Position numbers and translations under genes: made by a program
Shown: in pieces, positions 47,300 to 56,543 of the stretch
How the letters are laid out: every line of letters starts with the position of its first letter
How positions within the stretch are numbered: position 1 is the first letter of the stretch
NCBI GenBank assembly: GCA_902574035.1
Contig: CACGMC010000002.1
Location: forward strand, 202,865-266,864
Origin: an uncultured Pelagibacteraceae bacterium
GTDB lineage: Bacteria > Pseudomonadota > Alphaproteobacteria > Pelagibacterales > Pelagibacteraceae
Length of the DNA: 64,000 bases
Direction of reading: 5' to 3'
The notes under the pieces: model-generated
Seen by the model: only the letters and a program-made list of their open reading frames with translations
Databases searched by the model: none
Told to the model about the DNA's origin: nothing

Positions 47300-47330
47300 T
47301 TTATATGATAATTTTAATCAATATTTCAAG
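47300..47330 (-). promoter_or_regulatory. Probable lon promoter with heat-shock-like CTTGAAA
   Basis: CTTGAAA (47324-47330) is followed after 18 bases (from TTGAAA) by TATAAA, which fits a vegetative promoter. The same CTTGAAA is the classical RpoH -35 box and is followed after 13 bases by TATCATAT, a partial match to an RpoH -10. Either way transcription would start within a few bases of the ATG. Confidence 0.5.
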
Positions 47331-47342
47331 GAACAAATTGGC

Positions 47343-48596
47343 TTATGCTACTGATGTTGATTGTTTTTTGCCATAAGTGATAATTGGGTCACTCTCACCT
47401 TTTGCTGATGATTTATCAATAGTTACTTTTAAAACATCCTCTTTATCAGGCAATTCAAACATCGTCTTCAAGAGAATATTTTCTAATATAGACCTTAATC
47501 CTCTAGCACCAGTTTTTTTCTTAATTGCTTTTTTTGCTATTTCAAGAACTGCATCTTCTTGAAATTCAAGCTCAACATTTTCAAATTCAAACAACCTTTT
47601 GTATTGTTTTATTAATGAGTTTTTTGGCTCTTTAAGTATTTTTATTAATGATGATTCATTTAACTCATCTAAAGTTGCTATAATTGGCATTCTTCCAATA
47701 AACTCTGGAATCAATCCATATTTTATCAAATCCTCAGGTTCGAGAGACTTCATTAATTCTGATAAAGGTAATTCTTTATAACTTTTAACTTTTGCACCGA
47801 AACCAATAGAACTTCCTTTGCCTCTACTATCAATAATCTTATCCAAACCTGCAAAAGCTCCACCGCATATAAATAATATGTTAGTTGTATCTACTTGTAA
47901 AAATTCTTGTTGAGGATGTTTTCTTCCTCCTTGTGGGGGAACGCTTGCAATAGTTCCTTCCATAATTTTAAGTAAAGCTTGTTGTACACCTTCTCCTGAT
48001 ACATCTCTTGTGATTGAAGGGTTTTCTGATTTCCTACTAATTTTATCAACTTCATCAATGTAAACTATTCCACGTTGAGCTTTTTCAACATTATAATCTG
48101 CAGCCTGTAAAAGTTTTAAAATAATATTTTCAACATCTTCTCCTACATAACCTGCTTCAGTCAAGGTTGTAGCATCAGCCATAGTAAAAGGTACGTCCAA
48201 AATTTTTGCTAAAGTTTGAGCCAGTAATGTTTTCCCACATCCAGTTGGACCAACCAATAAAATATTAGATTTAGATAATTCTACGTCTTTATTTGTTTTA
48301 ACTTCGTGATTGAGTCTTTTATAGTGATTATGCACAGCAACAGATAAAACTTCTTTAGCTTTCTTCTGACCTATTACATAATCATCAAGCACGTTACAAA
48401 TTTCTTTGGGTGTTGGAACTCCGTCTTGATGTTTAATAAGTGAGCTTTTATTTTCCTCTTTAATAATATCCATACAAAGCTCAACACACTCATCACAAAT
48501 GAAAACGGTAGGACCTGCAATAAGCTTTCTAACTTCGTGTTGGCTTTTTCCGCAAAAAGAACAATATAATATATTTTTATTATTTTTATCACTCAT
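47343..48596 (-). CDS. clpX: ATP-dependent Clp protease ATP-binding subunit ClpX
   Basis: AAA+ unfoldase that feeds substrates to ClpP. The 417-residue protein starts with the C4 zinc-binding domain (C12, C15, C34, C37: YCSFCGKSQ and CDECVELC). The AAA+ domain has Walker [13 protein letters not shown], Walker [11 protein letters not shown], the pore GYVG loop, and the IGF loop seen as SIGFGA. Its own promoter lies upstream, so it can be expressed independently of clpP. Confidence 0.97.
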   Translation of the reverse strand: MSDKNNKNILYCSFCGKSQHEVRKLIAGPTVFICDECVELCMDIIKEENKSSLIKHQDGVPTPKEICNVLDDYVIGQKKAKEVLSVAVHNHYKRLNHEVKTNKDVELSKSNILLVGPTGCGKTLLAQTLAKILDVPFTMADATTLTEAGYVGEDVENIILKLLQAADYNVEKAQRGIVYIDEVDKISRKSENPSITRDVSGEGVQQALLKIMEGTIASVPPQGGRKHPQQEFLQVDTTNILFICGGAFAGLDKIIDSRGKGSSIGFGAKVKSYKELPLSELMKSLEPEDLIKYGLIPEFIGRMPIIATLDELNESSLIKILKEPKNSLIKQYKRLFEFENVELEFQEDAVLEIAKKAIKKKTGARGLRSILENILLKTMFELPDKEDVLKVTIDKSSAKGESDPIITYGKKQSTSVA

Positions 48597-48613
48597 AACG
48601 AATCAATGTTATG

Positions 48614-48642
48614 ATAATAAAGTTCAAATAAAGTCTTATCAA
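48614..48642 (-). promoter_or_regulatory. Probable clpX promoter
   Basis: TTGATA (48637-48642) and TATTAT (48614-48619) on the minus strand are separated by exactly 17 bases; each box has one mismatch to consensus. It lies in the 79-base gap between clpP and clpX and would give a leader of about 10 bases. Confidence 0.58.
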
Positions 48643-48675
48643 GCTCAAGTTGAAATATAAGCTATATATTGTGTG

Positions 48676-49287
48676 TTATTTTCTTTTTTCCACAACAGAG
48701 TCAATTAATCCGAATTTTTTTGCCTCCTCTGGAGTCATAAAATTATCTCTTTCTAAGTCTTTGGAAATTTCATCTATAGATTTGCCTGTGTGCTTTGAAT
48801 AAATTTCATTTAGTCTTGTTTTAAGTGATTGAATTTCTTTTGCGTGAATTTGTATGTCTGTAGCCTGACCTTGAAATCCTGCTGATGGTTGATGAACCAT
48901 TATTCGAGAGTTAGGGAGTGAGTACCTTTTTCCTTTTTCTCCTGCAGCTAATAAAAAAGATCCCATAGAGGATGCTTGACCTATACATAAAGTGGATACG
49001 GGTGAGTTAATATATTGCATAGTATCATAAATACCTAGACCTGAAGTAACTAGTCCCCCCGGACTATTAATATAAAAGCTTATTTCTTTTTTTGGGTTTT
49101 CTGATTCTAAAAATAATAATTGCGCAGTCACTAATGAAGCTACATTGTCATTTACCGGACCAACCAGAAAAACTATTCTTTCTTTTAGAAGTCGAGAATA
49201 TATGTCATATGCCCGCTCTCCCTTACTCGACTGCTCAACAACCATTGGGATTAGATTGTTCATTTTTTCTTCAAAATTACGACTCAT
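48676..49287 (-). CDS. clpP: ATP-dependent Clp protease proteolytic subunit
   Basis: Serine protease forming the two-ring ClpP barrel. In 203 residues the catalytic Ser107 is in [14 protein letters not shown] and His132 in [18 protein letters not shown] forms the oxyanion/backbone strand. The N-terminus [20 protein letters not shown] is the classic processing and axial-loop region. It lies 24 bases after tig. Confidence 0.97.
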   Translation of the reverse strand: MSRNFEEKMNNLIPMVVEQSSKGERAYDIYSRLLKERIVFLVGPVNDNVASLVTAQLLFLESENPKKEISFYINSPGGLVTSGLGIYDTMQYINSPVSTLCIGQASSMGSFLLAAGEKGKRYSLPNSRIMVHQPSAGFQGQATDIQIHAKEIQSLKTRLNEIYSKHTGKSIDEISKDLERDNFMTPEEAKKFGLIDSVVEKRK

Positions 49288-49311
49288 AATTTTGTGTTAT
49301 ACAACTATTGG

Positions 49312-50670
49312 TTACTTTTTGCTAATTTTTTTTGATTTAGATGCTTGAGTCTCTTTTTTTTTAACTTCTAACCTTGATTTTGGATTATTATTATTATTAA
49401 AACTTGCTATCATTTTTTCGGCCTCTTTAATAGTAAGTTCTTTTTTAGTTAATTTTATTTTAGATTTAATAAAATTGATAATTTTTTCCTCATAAATACT
49501 GCTCTGTAAGTGTTGGGTAGCTGATGGGTTTTTTTGATAATACTCAAAAACAAATTTTTCTTGACCAGGCATGCTTTTAACTTGTTTTTGTATCTCATTA
49601 CGTATTTCATCTTCTGTAACTTTAATTTTATTGTTTTCACCGTACTCGTTTAAAATTAAACCTAATTTAATTCTTTTTTCAATAAGTTTAGTATTTTTAT
49701 TATCACTTTTAGTATTAGGATTGCTAGGACTCATTTTAATCTCATTATCAATTAAATTTTGTGGCACCTCTACCTTATGATTTTTTTCTAATTGATCTAA
49801 TATTTCCTTTTTTAAAATTGAATTCAAAGCTAAATTATATTGGTTAGTTATTTGATTTTTTACTTGTTCTGTTAACTCTGATAAGTCTTTGGCACCAAGT
49901 TTTTTTGCAAATTCATCATCAAGTTTATTTTCTTTAGGGCTCTTAACATTTGTGATTTTACATTCAAAAACTGTTTGTTTATTTGCAAGTTCTTTCTTTG
50001 GATGATTTTGAGGTAAAGTAGTTGTGATTTTTTTACTATCATTTTTTTTCACTCCAACTAATTGTTTGTCAAATCCTTGTAAAAATAAATCTTTGCCAAG
50101 TTCTAATGCAACACCTTCTCCTTTTCCTCCTTCAAATTCTTTACCATCAACTGTGGCTTGATAGTTAAATATTACTTGATCTCCCAATTCAGACTTAGTG
50201 TCGGTTTTTTTATCTTCAAAAGATTTGTATTCTTTGATTAGGTTATTCAACTTTTCGTCCAATATATCTTTCCCTACTTTCACCGAGTAGTCAGAAGCTT
50301 TATATTTTTCAAATGATTGCAATTTTATTTCAGGTAATAAATCTAACTGCAATTCAAAATTTAAATCTTTTCCCTCACCGAATGTTTTAAGATCAATTTT
50401 AGGTTGGCCAGCAATTTTTAGCTTTTTTTCCTGGATAGCTTTTGTAGTACTTTCCTTTAAAACTTTATCAATTACCTCACCATAAGTTGCTTTACCAAAT
50501 TGTTTTTTAATTATTAATGGAGGGACTTTACCTTTTCTAAAACCTTTAAGATCTATTTCATTTTGTAATTCTAGTAATCTATTATCTAGTTTTTTTTTAA
50601 TATCATTTTTATCTACGTAAATAGATAAAGTTGTTTTTAAACCCTTTTTTGACTGTACATTTATTTTCAT
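49312..50670 (-). CDS. tig: Trigger factor
   Basis: Ribosome-bound chaperone and peptidyl-prolyl isomerase. The 452 residues cover the ribosome-binding domain with the signature KGFRKGKVPPLIIKKQFG, the FKBP-type domain around residues 150-240 (GDQVIFNYQATVDGKEFEGG), and the helical C-terminal arms. The last 30 residues are strongly basic (KKKETQASKSKKISKK), an extension beyond the usual end. The ATG follows the tRNA-Leu CCA end by seven bases. Confidence 0.96.
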   Translation of the reverse strand: MKINVQSKKGLKTTLSIYVDKNDIKKKLDNRLLELQNEIDLKGFRKGKVPPLIIKKQFGKATYGEVIDKVLKESTTKAIQEKKLKIAGQPKIDLKTFGEGKDLNFELQLDLLPEIKLQSFEKYKASDYSVKVGKDILDEKLNNLIKEYKSFEDKKTDTKSELGDQVIFNYQATVDGKEFEGGKGEGVALELGKDLFLQGFDKQLVGVKKNDSKKITTTLPQNHPKKELANKQTVFECKITNVKSPKENKLDDEFAKKLGAKDLSELTEQVKNQITNQYNLALNSILKKEILDQLEKNHKVEVPQNLIDNEIKMSPSNPNTKSDNKNTKLIEKRIKLGLILNEYGENNKIKVTEDEIRNEIQKQVKSMPGQEKFVFEYYQKNPSATQHLQSSIYEEKIINFIKSKIKLTKKELTIKEAEKMIASFNNNNNPKSRLEVKKKETQASKSKKISKK

Positions 50671-50677
50671 AAATATT

Positions 50678-50762
50678 TGGTGGGCAAGAAGAGACTCGAA
50701 CTCTTAAGCCTTGCGGCACTAGTTCCTAAGACTAGCGCGTATACCAATTCCGCCACTTGCCC
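50678..50762 (-). tRNA. tRNA-Leu (TAG)
   Basis: An 85-base type II tRNA with a long variable arm. Acceptor GGGCAAG/CTTGCCC, anticodon stem CTAGT/ACTAG with loop CTTAGGA (anticodon TAG), variable arm TGCCGCAAGGCT, T-arm GAGTTCGAGTCTC, discriminator A and encoded CCA. It lies 11 bases after the phosphoglycosyltransferase stop and seven bases before tig on the same strand, so it must be cut out of a mixed transcript. Confidence 0.96.
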
Positions 50763-50773
50763 GAATTTATTGT

Positions 50774-51847
50774 TTATATATCAATTTTTTTTTTTATAAA
50801 ACTGTTAAGTAAGAAATAAATACTCATATAAATTATGATTAAAGCGAAAAACCATAGCATACAAAATAATACGTTTGTTTTCATAATAAAAGCAGGCATA
50901 ATTAATATTAAGTAAACAAAATTTATCAGTAAAGAATTCAGATAATTATTATCCTGGCCTGGATTTTTTAATTTTAAAATTTTGAATGAAAGCATATGAA
51001 GATGTTTATCATCTGGCATTATAGGTGATTTTTTTTGATAAATTTTTCGAAAAAATGAAAAAAATACTTCAAAAAATAAATAAAACATAATTATACAATA
51101 AAAATAAGTAGAAAGAGCAGGATTTGTATTATTAGTTAAAATAACATTTAAGGCTGTTAATGATCCAAAAAAATATGCACCTCCGTCACCCATGAACATT
51201 TTAGCTTTTGGAAAATTAAAAAGTAAAAATATTAAAAGAATAATAATTTGTCCTGTTATAAATATTGAATAAAATTTAATTTCGTTTTCAATATTAATTG
51301 CAAATAATAATGAGTTTATAATTAGTAGCTGAATAGCAAGAAGACCATTAAATCCATCAATTAGATTTGATCCGTTGATTATAAATAGGAAGCATAAAAG
51401 AACAAAAAGAATTGACCATAAATTAATTGATAAAATATTTTGTAAAAAATTTAATTCTATCCATAAAATATTTATTGAAAATATTTTAATCAAAATGAAT
51501 AAAACGACGGCCATTGTGGCTAATCTAATTTTTGGTGTTAGTTTAAGTTTAACATCCTCAAAAAATCCTATTAAAAAGAGGCAAATACTAAGCAATAAAT
51601 GTTCTATGTATAAAATTGAAAAAAATAAATTAAACAAAAGTATCAAAAATATGAAGGATATTGCGGACGCTAACCCACCGCTTCTTGGAATATTTAAAGT
51701 ATGAAAGGCTTGAGGTTTTTCAAAGTCATCGTCCAATAAAGAATTTCCAAAAAATAAATGAGAATATTTTTGAACGATAAAAAAAATAAAAAAACTAAAT
51801 AAAGTAAAAATTGATAGAACGCTTAGCTCCAAAGAGTCGTTTTGCAT
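50774..51847 (-). CDS. Polyprenyl-phosphate phosphoglycosyltransferase, WecA/MraY family
   Basis: Integral membrane enzyme (GT4-like) that transfers a sugar-1-phosphate to undecaprenyl phosphate, starting a surface polysaccharide. The 357 residues have about ten membrane helices. Motifs are GFFEDVKLKLTPKIRL (residues 94-109), FIINGSNLIDGFNGLLA (the NxxNxxDGxxGL catalytic loop), KAKMFMGDGGAYFFGS and DDKHLHML (the HxH loop). The DD pair before VKLKL is ED here. It is more like WecA/WbpL than MraY by context, since no mur genes are near; the sugar cannot be told. Confidence 0.85.
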   Translation of the reverse strand: MQNDSLELSVLSIFTLFSFFIFFIVQKYSHLFFGNSLLDDDFEKPQAFHTLNIPRSGGLASAISFIFLILLFNLFFSILYIEHLLLSICLFLIGFFEDVKLKLTPKIRLATMAVVLFILIKIFSINILWIELNFLQNILSINLWSILFVLLCFLFIINGSNLIDGFNGLLAIQLLIINSLLFAINIENEIKFYSIFITGQIIILLIFLLFNFPKAKMFMGDGGAYFFGSLTALNVILTNNTNPALSTYFYCIIMFYLFFEVFFSFFRKIYQKKSPIMPDDKHLHMLSFKILKLKNPGQDNNYLNSLLINFVYLILIMPAFIMKTNVLFCMLWFFALIIIYMSIYFLLNSFIKKKIDI

Positions 51848-51852
51848 TAGTA

Positions 51853-52737
51853 CTAATTTTCCCCTTTATTGTTTTTTTTTACTATATAAATTCCCATTAT
51901 TATTATACTCAATGAAATCAAAACCCGCCATGTAATAACTTCATCCATAAGGAAATATCCAAAAAATACCCCAAAAATTGGAATTAAATATGCCACTTGA
52001 GTTTGAAAAACTAAACCATTGACGGATAAAATTCTAAATCTTATTAACCAAGCTAATCCAGTTGCAACAATGCCTAAGTAAAGTAAAGAGAAAGTAGACT
52101 CAAGCGTAGGAGAAGCAAGCCAAGGTTTTTCTAAAATTATCGCCATTGGAAAAAGGAAAATTAATGACCAGACGGTTGTTGATGTTGTGACATTTTCATT
52201 TCCTTTATTTTTAATTTTTAAAGTCAAAATACCACCAATCGAATAAAATGTTGATCCCAAAATTGTGATTAGTGCAAAAATATAATTATTTTCATTTATA
52301 ATAATTTTGTCTAAAAATAAAAATAAAATACCTGAAAAACCTATTAAAATACCGATTACTTTAAAAAAATTTATTTTTTCATTTTTTGTAAAAAAGTGAG
52401 CTAATACTGTTCCACTTAGAGGAGTTGTGCTCATTAGCATAGCCGCTAGGTAACTGTTTATTTTGCTAGTACCTATAGCTATTAAAATGAATGGGATAGC
52501 TATATTACATAATCCAATTAAGGCATACTGTTTCCATTCTTTAGAAAATGCCTCTATTTTTATATTCTTAAATTTACAGAGTAAAATTAAAGGTACGCTA
52601 GCAAAAATTACTCTGACCAAAGCTAGCGTAATTGGTTCATAAGAGTAGGTTGCAATTTTAATATTAAAAAAAGAAGATCCCCAAATTAAGCCAAGTAAAA
52701 CAAGTAAAAAAATGTCAATTGATTTTGCTTCTCTCAT
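51853..52737 (-). CDS. DMT superfamily (EamA) permease
   Basis: A 294-residue inner-membrane protein with ten hydrophobic helices in two EamA repeats (about 8-135 and 148-285). The first begins VLLGLIWGSSFFNIKI, and the second contains WSLIFLFPMAIIL and YLIPIFGVFFGYFLMDE. The family exports or imports small metabolites; the substrate cannot be inferred. The track start is a TTG; the ATG at 52737 (MREAKSIDIF) is preferred. It is divergent from glnA across 108 bases that show no feature I can support. Confidence 0.85.
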   Translation of the reverse strand: MREAKSIDIFLLVLLGLIWGSSFFNIKIATYSYEPITLALVRVIFASVPLILLCKFKNIKIEAFSKEWKQYALIGLCNIAIPFILIAIGTSKINSYLAAMLMSTTPLSGTVLAHFFTKNEKINFFKVIGILIGFSGILFLFLDKIIINENNYIFALITILGSTFYSIGGILTLKIKNKGNENVTTSTTVWSLIFLFPMAIILEKPWLASPTLESTFSLLYLGIVATGLAWLIRFRILSVNGLVFQTQVAYLIPIFGVFFGYFLMDEVITWRVLISLSIIIMGIYIVKKNNKGEN

Positions 52738-52845
52738 AATATGCAATTAAAAATTGTATTGATGCTTTAGGCGCATAGCTGATATCATTTTATTAGAGGT
52801 TATTCTATAACTATATTCTGCTATTAAGCATTGGATTTAAAACTT

Positions 52846-54252
52846 ATGAGTGCTAGTAAAATTACAAAATTAATGAAAGATAAAGAGGTTGAGTACGTAG
52901 ATCTTAGATTTACAGATCCTAGAGGTAAGCTCCAACACCTAACGATGGATAGCTCTGTGGTTGATGAGGAAATGCTAGAAAAAGGAGTGTTTTTTGATGG
53001 ATCATCAATAGCTGGCTGGAAGGCAATTAACGAGTCAGACATGATTTTAAAACCTGATTTATCTAGACCGATAATTGATCCATTTAATTCTCACACTACC
53101 TTAAATATTTTTTGCGATATTATGGATGCAGTTAAAAAAGATCCTTATGGAAGAGATCCGAGAGGTACAGCCAAAAAAGCTGAGGCATATTTAAAAAAAT
53201 CAGATATCGGAGATAAAGCATACTTTGGACCAGAGCCTGAATTTTTTGTTTTTGATGATGTGAGATTTAAAAATGAGATGAATGAAACAAGTTTTTCTAT
53301 CGATAGTTCTGAAGGTCCATATAACACTGGTAAAAAATATGAAAACGGCAATTTAGGTCATAGACCGGGTATTAAGGGAGGTTATTTTCCAGTTCCTCCT
53401 GTTGATAGTGCACAAGATATGAGAAGTGAATATTTAAAGGCTTTAAAAGATATGGGTGTTAAAGTAGAAAAACACCATCATGAAGTAGCTCCGTCACAAC
53501 ATGAGCTAGGAATGTATTTTGGTACTCTTACAGACATGGCAGATAACGTTCAATTATACAAATATGCAGTGTTAATGGTTACAAATTCATTTGGAAAATC
53601 CGCAACTTTTATGCCGAAACCAGTTAAAGGTGATAATGGCTCTGGTATGCACTGTCATCAATCTATTTGGAAAGGAAACACTCCTTTGTTTATGGGTAAG
53701 GAGTATGCAGGTCTTTCGAAAACAGCTTTACATTACATAGGTGGAATACTAAAGCACGCGAAAGCTATAAATGCTTTTTCAAACGCAACAACTAATAGTT
53801 ATAAAAGATTAATACCTGGCTTTGAAGCTCCAGTGATTTTAGCCTACTCTGCAAGAAATAGATCTGCATCGTGTAGAATACCAATAACAATGAGCCCTAA
53901 AGCTGCAAGAATGGAAATTAGGTTTCCTGATGCTGCTGGAAACCCTTACTTGACTTTTGCTTCAATGCTAATGGCAGGTATTGATGGAATTAAAAATAAA
54001 ATTGATCCGGGTAAAGCATTTGACAAAGATCTTTACACTTTAGGAGAAGACGAAGTTAAAAAACTTCCAACAGTTTGTGGTTCATTAAGGGAAGCTATGG
54101 AAAGTTTAGATAAAGATAGAAAGTTTTTGACTCAAGGCGGTGTTTTCACAGACGATCAAATAGATGCTTACATAGACTTAAAGTTCCAAGAGATTTATAA
54201 ATTTGAACATACTCCTCATCCAATTGAATTTGAGATGTATTACAGCCAATAA
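52846..54252 (+). CDS. glnA: Glutamine synthetase type I
   Basis: ATP-dependent assimilation of ammonia into glutamine; dodecameric type I enzyme of 468 residues. The start is the ATG at 52846 (MSASKITKLMKDKEVEYVD), not the TTG at 52831. Active-site motifs are FDGSSIAGW, GPEPEFFVFDD, KHHHEVAPSQHE, GDNGSGMHCHQS and NSYKRLIPGFEAP. DKDLYTLGEDE puts a tyrosine at position 397, the residue adenylylated by GlnE in E. coli, so control by adenylylation is likely. No glnB lies beside it. It ends two bases from the convergent sufA. Confidence 0.97.
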   Translation: MSASKITKLMKDKEVEYVDLRFTDPRGKLQHLTMDSSVVDEEMLEKGVFFDGSSIAGWKAINESDMILKPDLSRPIIDPFNSHTTLNIFCDIMDAVKKDPYGRDPRGTAKKAEAYLKKSDIGDKAYFGPEPEFFVFDDVRFKNEMNETSFSIDSSEGPYNTGKKYENGNLGHRPGIKGGYFPVPPVDSAQDMRSEYLKALKDMGVKVEKHHHEVAPSQHELGMYFGTLTDMADNVQLYKYAVLMVTNSFGKSATFMPKPVKGDNGSGMHCHQSIWKGNTPLFMGKEYAGLSKTALHYIGGILKHAKAINAFSNATTNSYKRLIPGFEAPVILAYSARNRSASCRIPITMSPKAARMEIRFPDAAGNPYLTFASMLMAGIDGIKNKIDPGKAFDKDLYTLGEDEVKKLPTVCGSLREAMESLDKDRKFLTQGGVFTDDQIDAYIDLKFQEIYKFEHTPHPIEFEMYYSQ

Positions 54253-54254
54253 GC

Positions 54255-54590
54255 TTAGATTTTAAAAGACTCCCCGCACCCGCAACGCTCAGTTTCATTA
54301 GGATTTTTAAAAACAAATTGAGAAGAAAACTTTTCTTTTTTATAATCCATTTCGGTACCTAAAAGATAAATTATAGCAGCTGGATCAATAAATACTTTTA
54401 CTCCTTTATCTTCAATGATTTCGTCGTTTTCTTTTTTATCTTTAGCATATTCCATAGAGTAACTCATGCCAGCGCAACCTCCAGATTTTACTCCAATTCT
54501 GACACCAATGGTTTTATTATCTGCGTTAGACATAATTTCTTTGATTCTAGCTGCTGCAGTATCAGATAATTTAATTATTGGCTCGCTCAT
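54255..54590 (-). CDS. sufA: A-type iron-sulfur carrier protein (SufA/ErpA/IscA family)
   Basis: Small Fe-S cluster carrier passing clusters from the SUF scaffold to targets. It has 111 residues with the three family cysteines C39 (KSGGCAGMSYSM), C103 and C105 (RCGCGESF). It is the last gene of the suf operon, overlapping the DUF59 gene by four bases. SufA, ErpA and IscA cannot be told apart by motif; operon context favours SufA. Confidence 0.92.
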   Translation of the reverse strand: MSEPIIKLSDTAAARIKEIMSNADNKTIGVRIGVKSGGCAGMSYSMEYAKDKKENDEIIEDKGVKVFIDPAAIIYLLGTEMDYKKEKFSSQFVFKNPNETERCGCGESFKI

Positions 54591-54886
54591 AAATTTAATT
54601 CTAATTTTGCCTCTTCACTCATCATATCTTTAGTCCAAGGAGGACTCCAGACTAATTTTAAATCTACTTTCTTTATTTCCTCTATGGAATTGATATTTTC
54701 TTTTACCATCTTAGGTAAACTATCAGCTACTGGACAATTAGGACTGGTCAATGTCATTTCAATGTAAGCTTCATTCTCATTTTTGACCTCAATATTATAA
54801 ATTAAACCTAAATCATAAATATTTACTGGTATTTCAGGGTCATAAACTTTTTTAATTTCAGCAATTATTTTTTCTTTAATTTTCAT
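54587..54886 (-). CDS. sufT: SUF-associated DUF59/MIP18 family protein (SufT-like)
   Basis: A 99-residue protein of the iron-sulfur assembly DUF59 family, with the signature KKVYDPEIPVNIYDLGLIYN and LTSPNCPVADSLP carrying its conserved cysteine. It helps Fe-S maturation in systems where it has been tested. The track start at 54937 is rejected in favour of the ATG at 54886, which overlaps the sufU stop by one base (TAATG) and fits the family length. Confidence 0.88.
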   Translation of the reverse strand: MKIKEKIIAEIKKVYDPEIPVNIYDLGLIYNIEVKNENEAYIEMTLTSPNCPVADSLPKMVKENINSIEEIKKVDLKLVWSPPWTKDMMSEEAKLELNL

Positions 54887-55326
54887 TATTTTTTCTCCAA
54901 AACCGAAGATAGTGTATGCCAAGCCATTGTTGCGCACTTAACTCTCATTGGGAAATCTTTCACTCCTGATAGTGACATCAAGGTTGTCTTTTGATCTTCG
55001 TTTAAACTATTTAACGTTATTGATTTATTTTCTTTAATTAAGTTCAAAAAATTATCAGTAATAGCTTTAGCTAAATTAAAATCTTTGCCTTTCAAAATAT
55101 CGGTTAAAATAGAAGCTGAAGCTAAAGAAATTGCACAACCTTCACCTTCAAAACTAAGATCTAAAATTTTTTTGTTTTTATCCAATTGGGCGTAAATATG
55201 AACCTTGTCACCACAAAGAGGATTGTGGCCCTTCGCATCGCTGGTGAAATCTTTACATTTGCCAAAATTTCTTGGATTTTTTCCATGATCCAAAATTATT
55301 TCTTGATATAGTTCTTTTAATTCCAT
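54886..55326 (-). CDS. sufU: SUF system scaffold/sulfur acceptor SufU (NifU/IscU-like)
   Basis: A 146-residue IscU-fold protein. The three metal/sulfur cysteines are C38 (NPLCGDKV, with Asp40), C64 (GEGCAISLAS) and C131 (RVKCATMAW). The about 20-residue insertion before the last cysteine is typical of SufU compared with IscU. It should accept sulfur from SufS in place of SufE, which is absent here. It overlaps sufS by one base. Confidence 0.92.
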   Translation of the reverse strand: MELKELYQEIILDHGKNPRNFGKCKDFTSDAKGHNPLCGDKVHIYAQLDKNKKILDLSFEGEGCAISLASASILTDILKGKDFNLAKAITDNFLNLIKENKSITLNSLNEDQKTTLMSLSGVKDFPMRVKCATMAWHTLSSVLEKK

Positions 55327-56543
55327 TATATTTTAAAAACCTTTTTACATTTTTCTATTGCATTAATTAAAATATCAATATCTTCTTTTGTATTATATAT
55401 TCCTATAGAGGCTCTAGCAGTAGCAGACATGCCAATTTTTTCATGTAATATTTGACAACAATGATGCCCAGCTCTTATAGCAACTCCATCATCATCAAGA
55501 ATTGTTGCAATGTCATGTGGGTGAATTCCTTTTAAAGTAAATGATATCACAGACGCTTTATTTTTTGGATCACCAACTAAATTTATTGAATTATTTTTTC
55601 TTATTTTATCTATACCATATCTAAGGACATCATTTTCATTTTCAGAGATTTTATCTAAACCAATTTTTTCAATAAGTTTAATTGACTCACTGAACGCAAC
55701 TACTTCAGCAGTTTGCATTGTACCAGCTTCAAATTTTGTTGGACTTTCAGCAAACGTTATATTTTCTTTTTTTACCTCATCTATCATTCCTCCACCACCT
55801 TGATAAGGAGGCATTTCATCTAACCATTTTTTCTTTCCGTAAAGAATTCCTAGTCCATTAGGTCCGTATAACTTATGGCAAGATATTACGTAAAAATCGC
55901 ATCCTAATTTTTGCATATCTAATTTTAAGTGGGGGGCGCCTTGAGTTCCATCTACCAAAACAGGAATTTTTTTTGATGAAGCAAGATCAATAATTTCTTT
56001 TAAAGGAGTTATTCCACCTGTTACATTCGATATGTGAGTAATAGCTATCATCTTAGTTTTATTCGTAATTAATTTCTTTATTTCATCTATTTGTATTTCA
56101 AGGTTTTCATTAATTTTTGCGAATTTTATTACTGCTTTTTTTTTATTTCTTAAATAATGCCAAGGAACATAATTCGAGTGATGCTCTAATTCTGTAAGAA
56201 TAATCTCGTCTCCCTCATTTATATATTTTTCTCCGAAGGAATTTGCTACTAAATTTATGCCTTCTGTAGCACCTTTAGTGAATATTATCTCTTCTCTATG
56301 CTTTGCATTTATAAATTTTTTGACAAGATCTCTAGTTTCCTCAAATCTATTTGTTGCAGTAACAGCTAATGAATGAACACTTCTACCAACATTTGAAAAT
56401 TCGTTCTCATAGAAGTATGACATTCTATCAATAACAGATTTAGGTTTTTGAGAAGAATTAGCGCTATCTAGATAAACTAAAGGTTTATTATTTATCTTTT
56501 TTTTGAATATTGGAAAATTATTTTTAATTTGATCTATTTTCAT
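55326..56543 (-). CDS. sufS: Cysteine desulfurase SufS
   Basis: PLP enzyme that frees sulfur from cysteine for cluster assembly; 405 residues, group II desulfurase. Seen are LDSANSSQKP at the N-terminus, THISNVTGG, the PLP lysine in VISCHKLYGPNGLG, and the active-site cysteine in RAGHHCCQILHEKIG. It overlaps sufD by 20 bases and sufU by one. Confidence 0.96.
   Translation of the reverse strand: MKIDQIKNNFPIFKKKINNKPLVYLDSANSSQKPKSVIDRMSYFYENEFSNVGRSVHSLAVTATNRFEETRDLVKKFINAKHREEIIFTKGATEGINLVANSFGEKYINEGDEIILTELEHHSNYVPWHYLRNKKKAVIKFAKINENLEIQIDEIKKLITNKTKMIAITHISNVTGGITPLKEIIDLASSKKIPVLVDGTQGAPHLKLDMQKLGCDFYVISCHKLYGPNGLGILYGKKKWLDEMPPYQGGGGMIDEVKKENITFAESPTKFEAGTMQTAEVVAFSESIKLIEKIGLDKISENENDVLRYGIDKIRKNNSINLVGDPKNKASVISFTLKGIHPHDIATILDDDGVAIRAGHHCCQILHEKIGMSATARASIGIYNTKEDIDILINAIEKCKKVFKI

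Noticed and set aside
49455-49640. 61-residue minus-strand ORF within tig in another frame
   Set aside because: Lysine-rich out-of-frame shadow of the trigger factor gene.
52738-52845. Possible riboswitch or nitrogen-control site upstream of glnA
   Set aside because: Only short imperfect palindromes such as TGATATCA are visible; no known glnA leader structure or NtrC-type site could be matched.
52824-53042. 72-residue minus-strand ORF inside glnA
   Set aside because: Antisense shadow of a highly conserved gene, no family features and no ribosome binding site.
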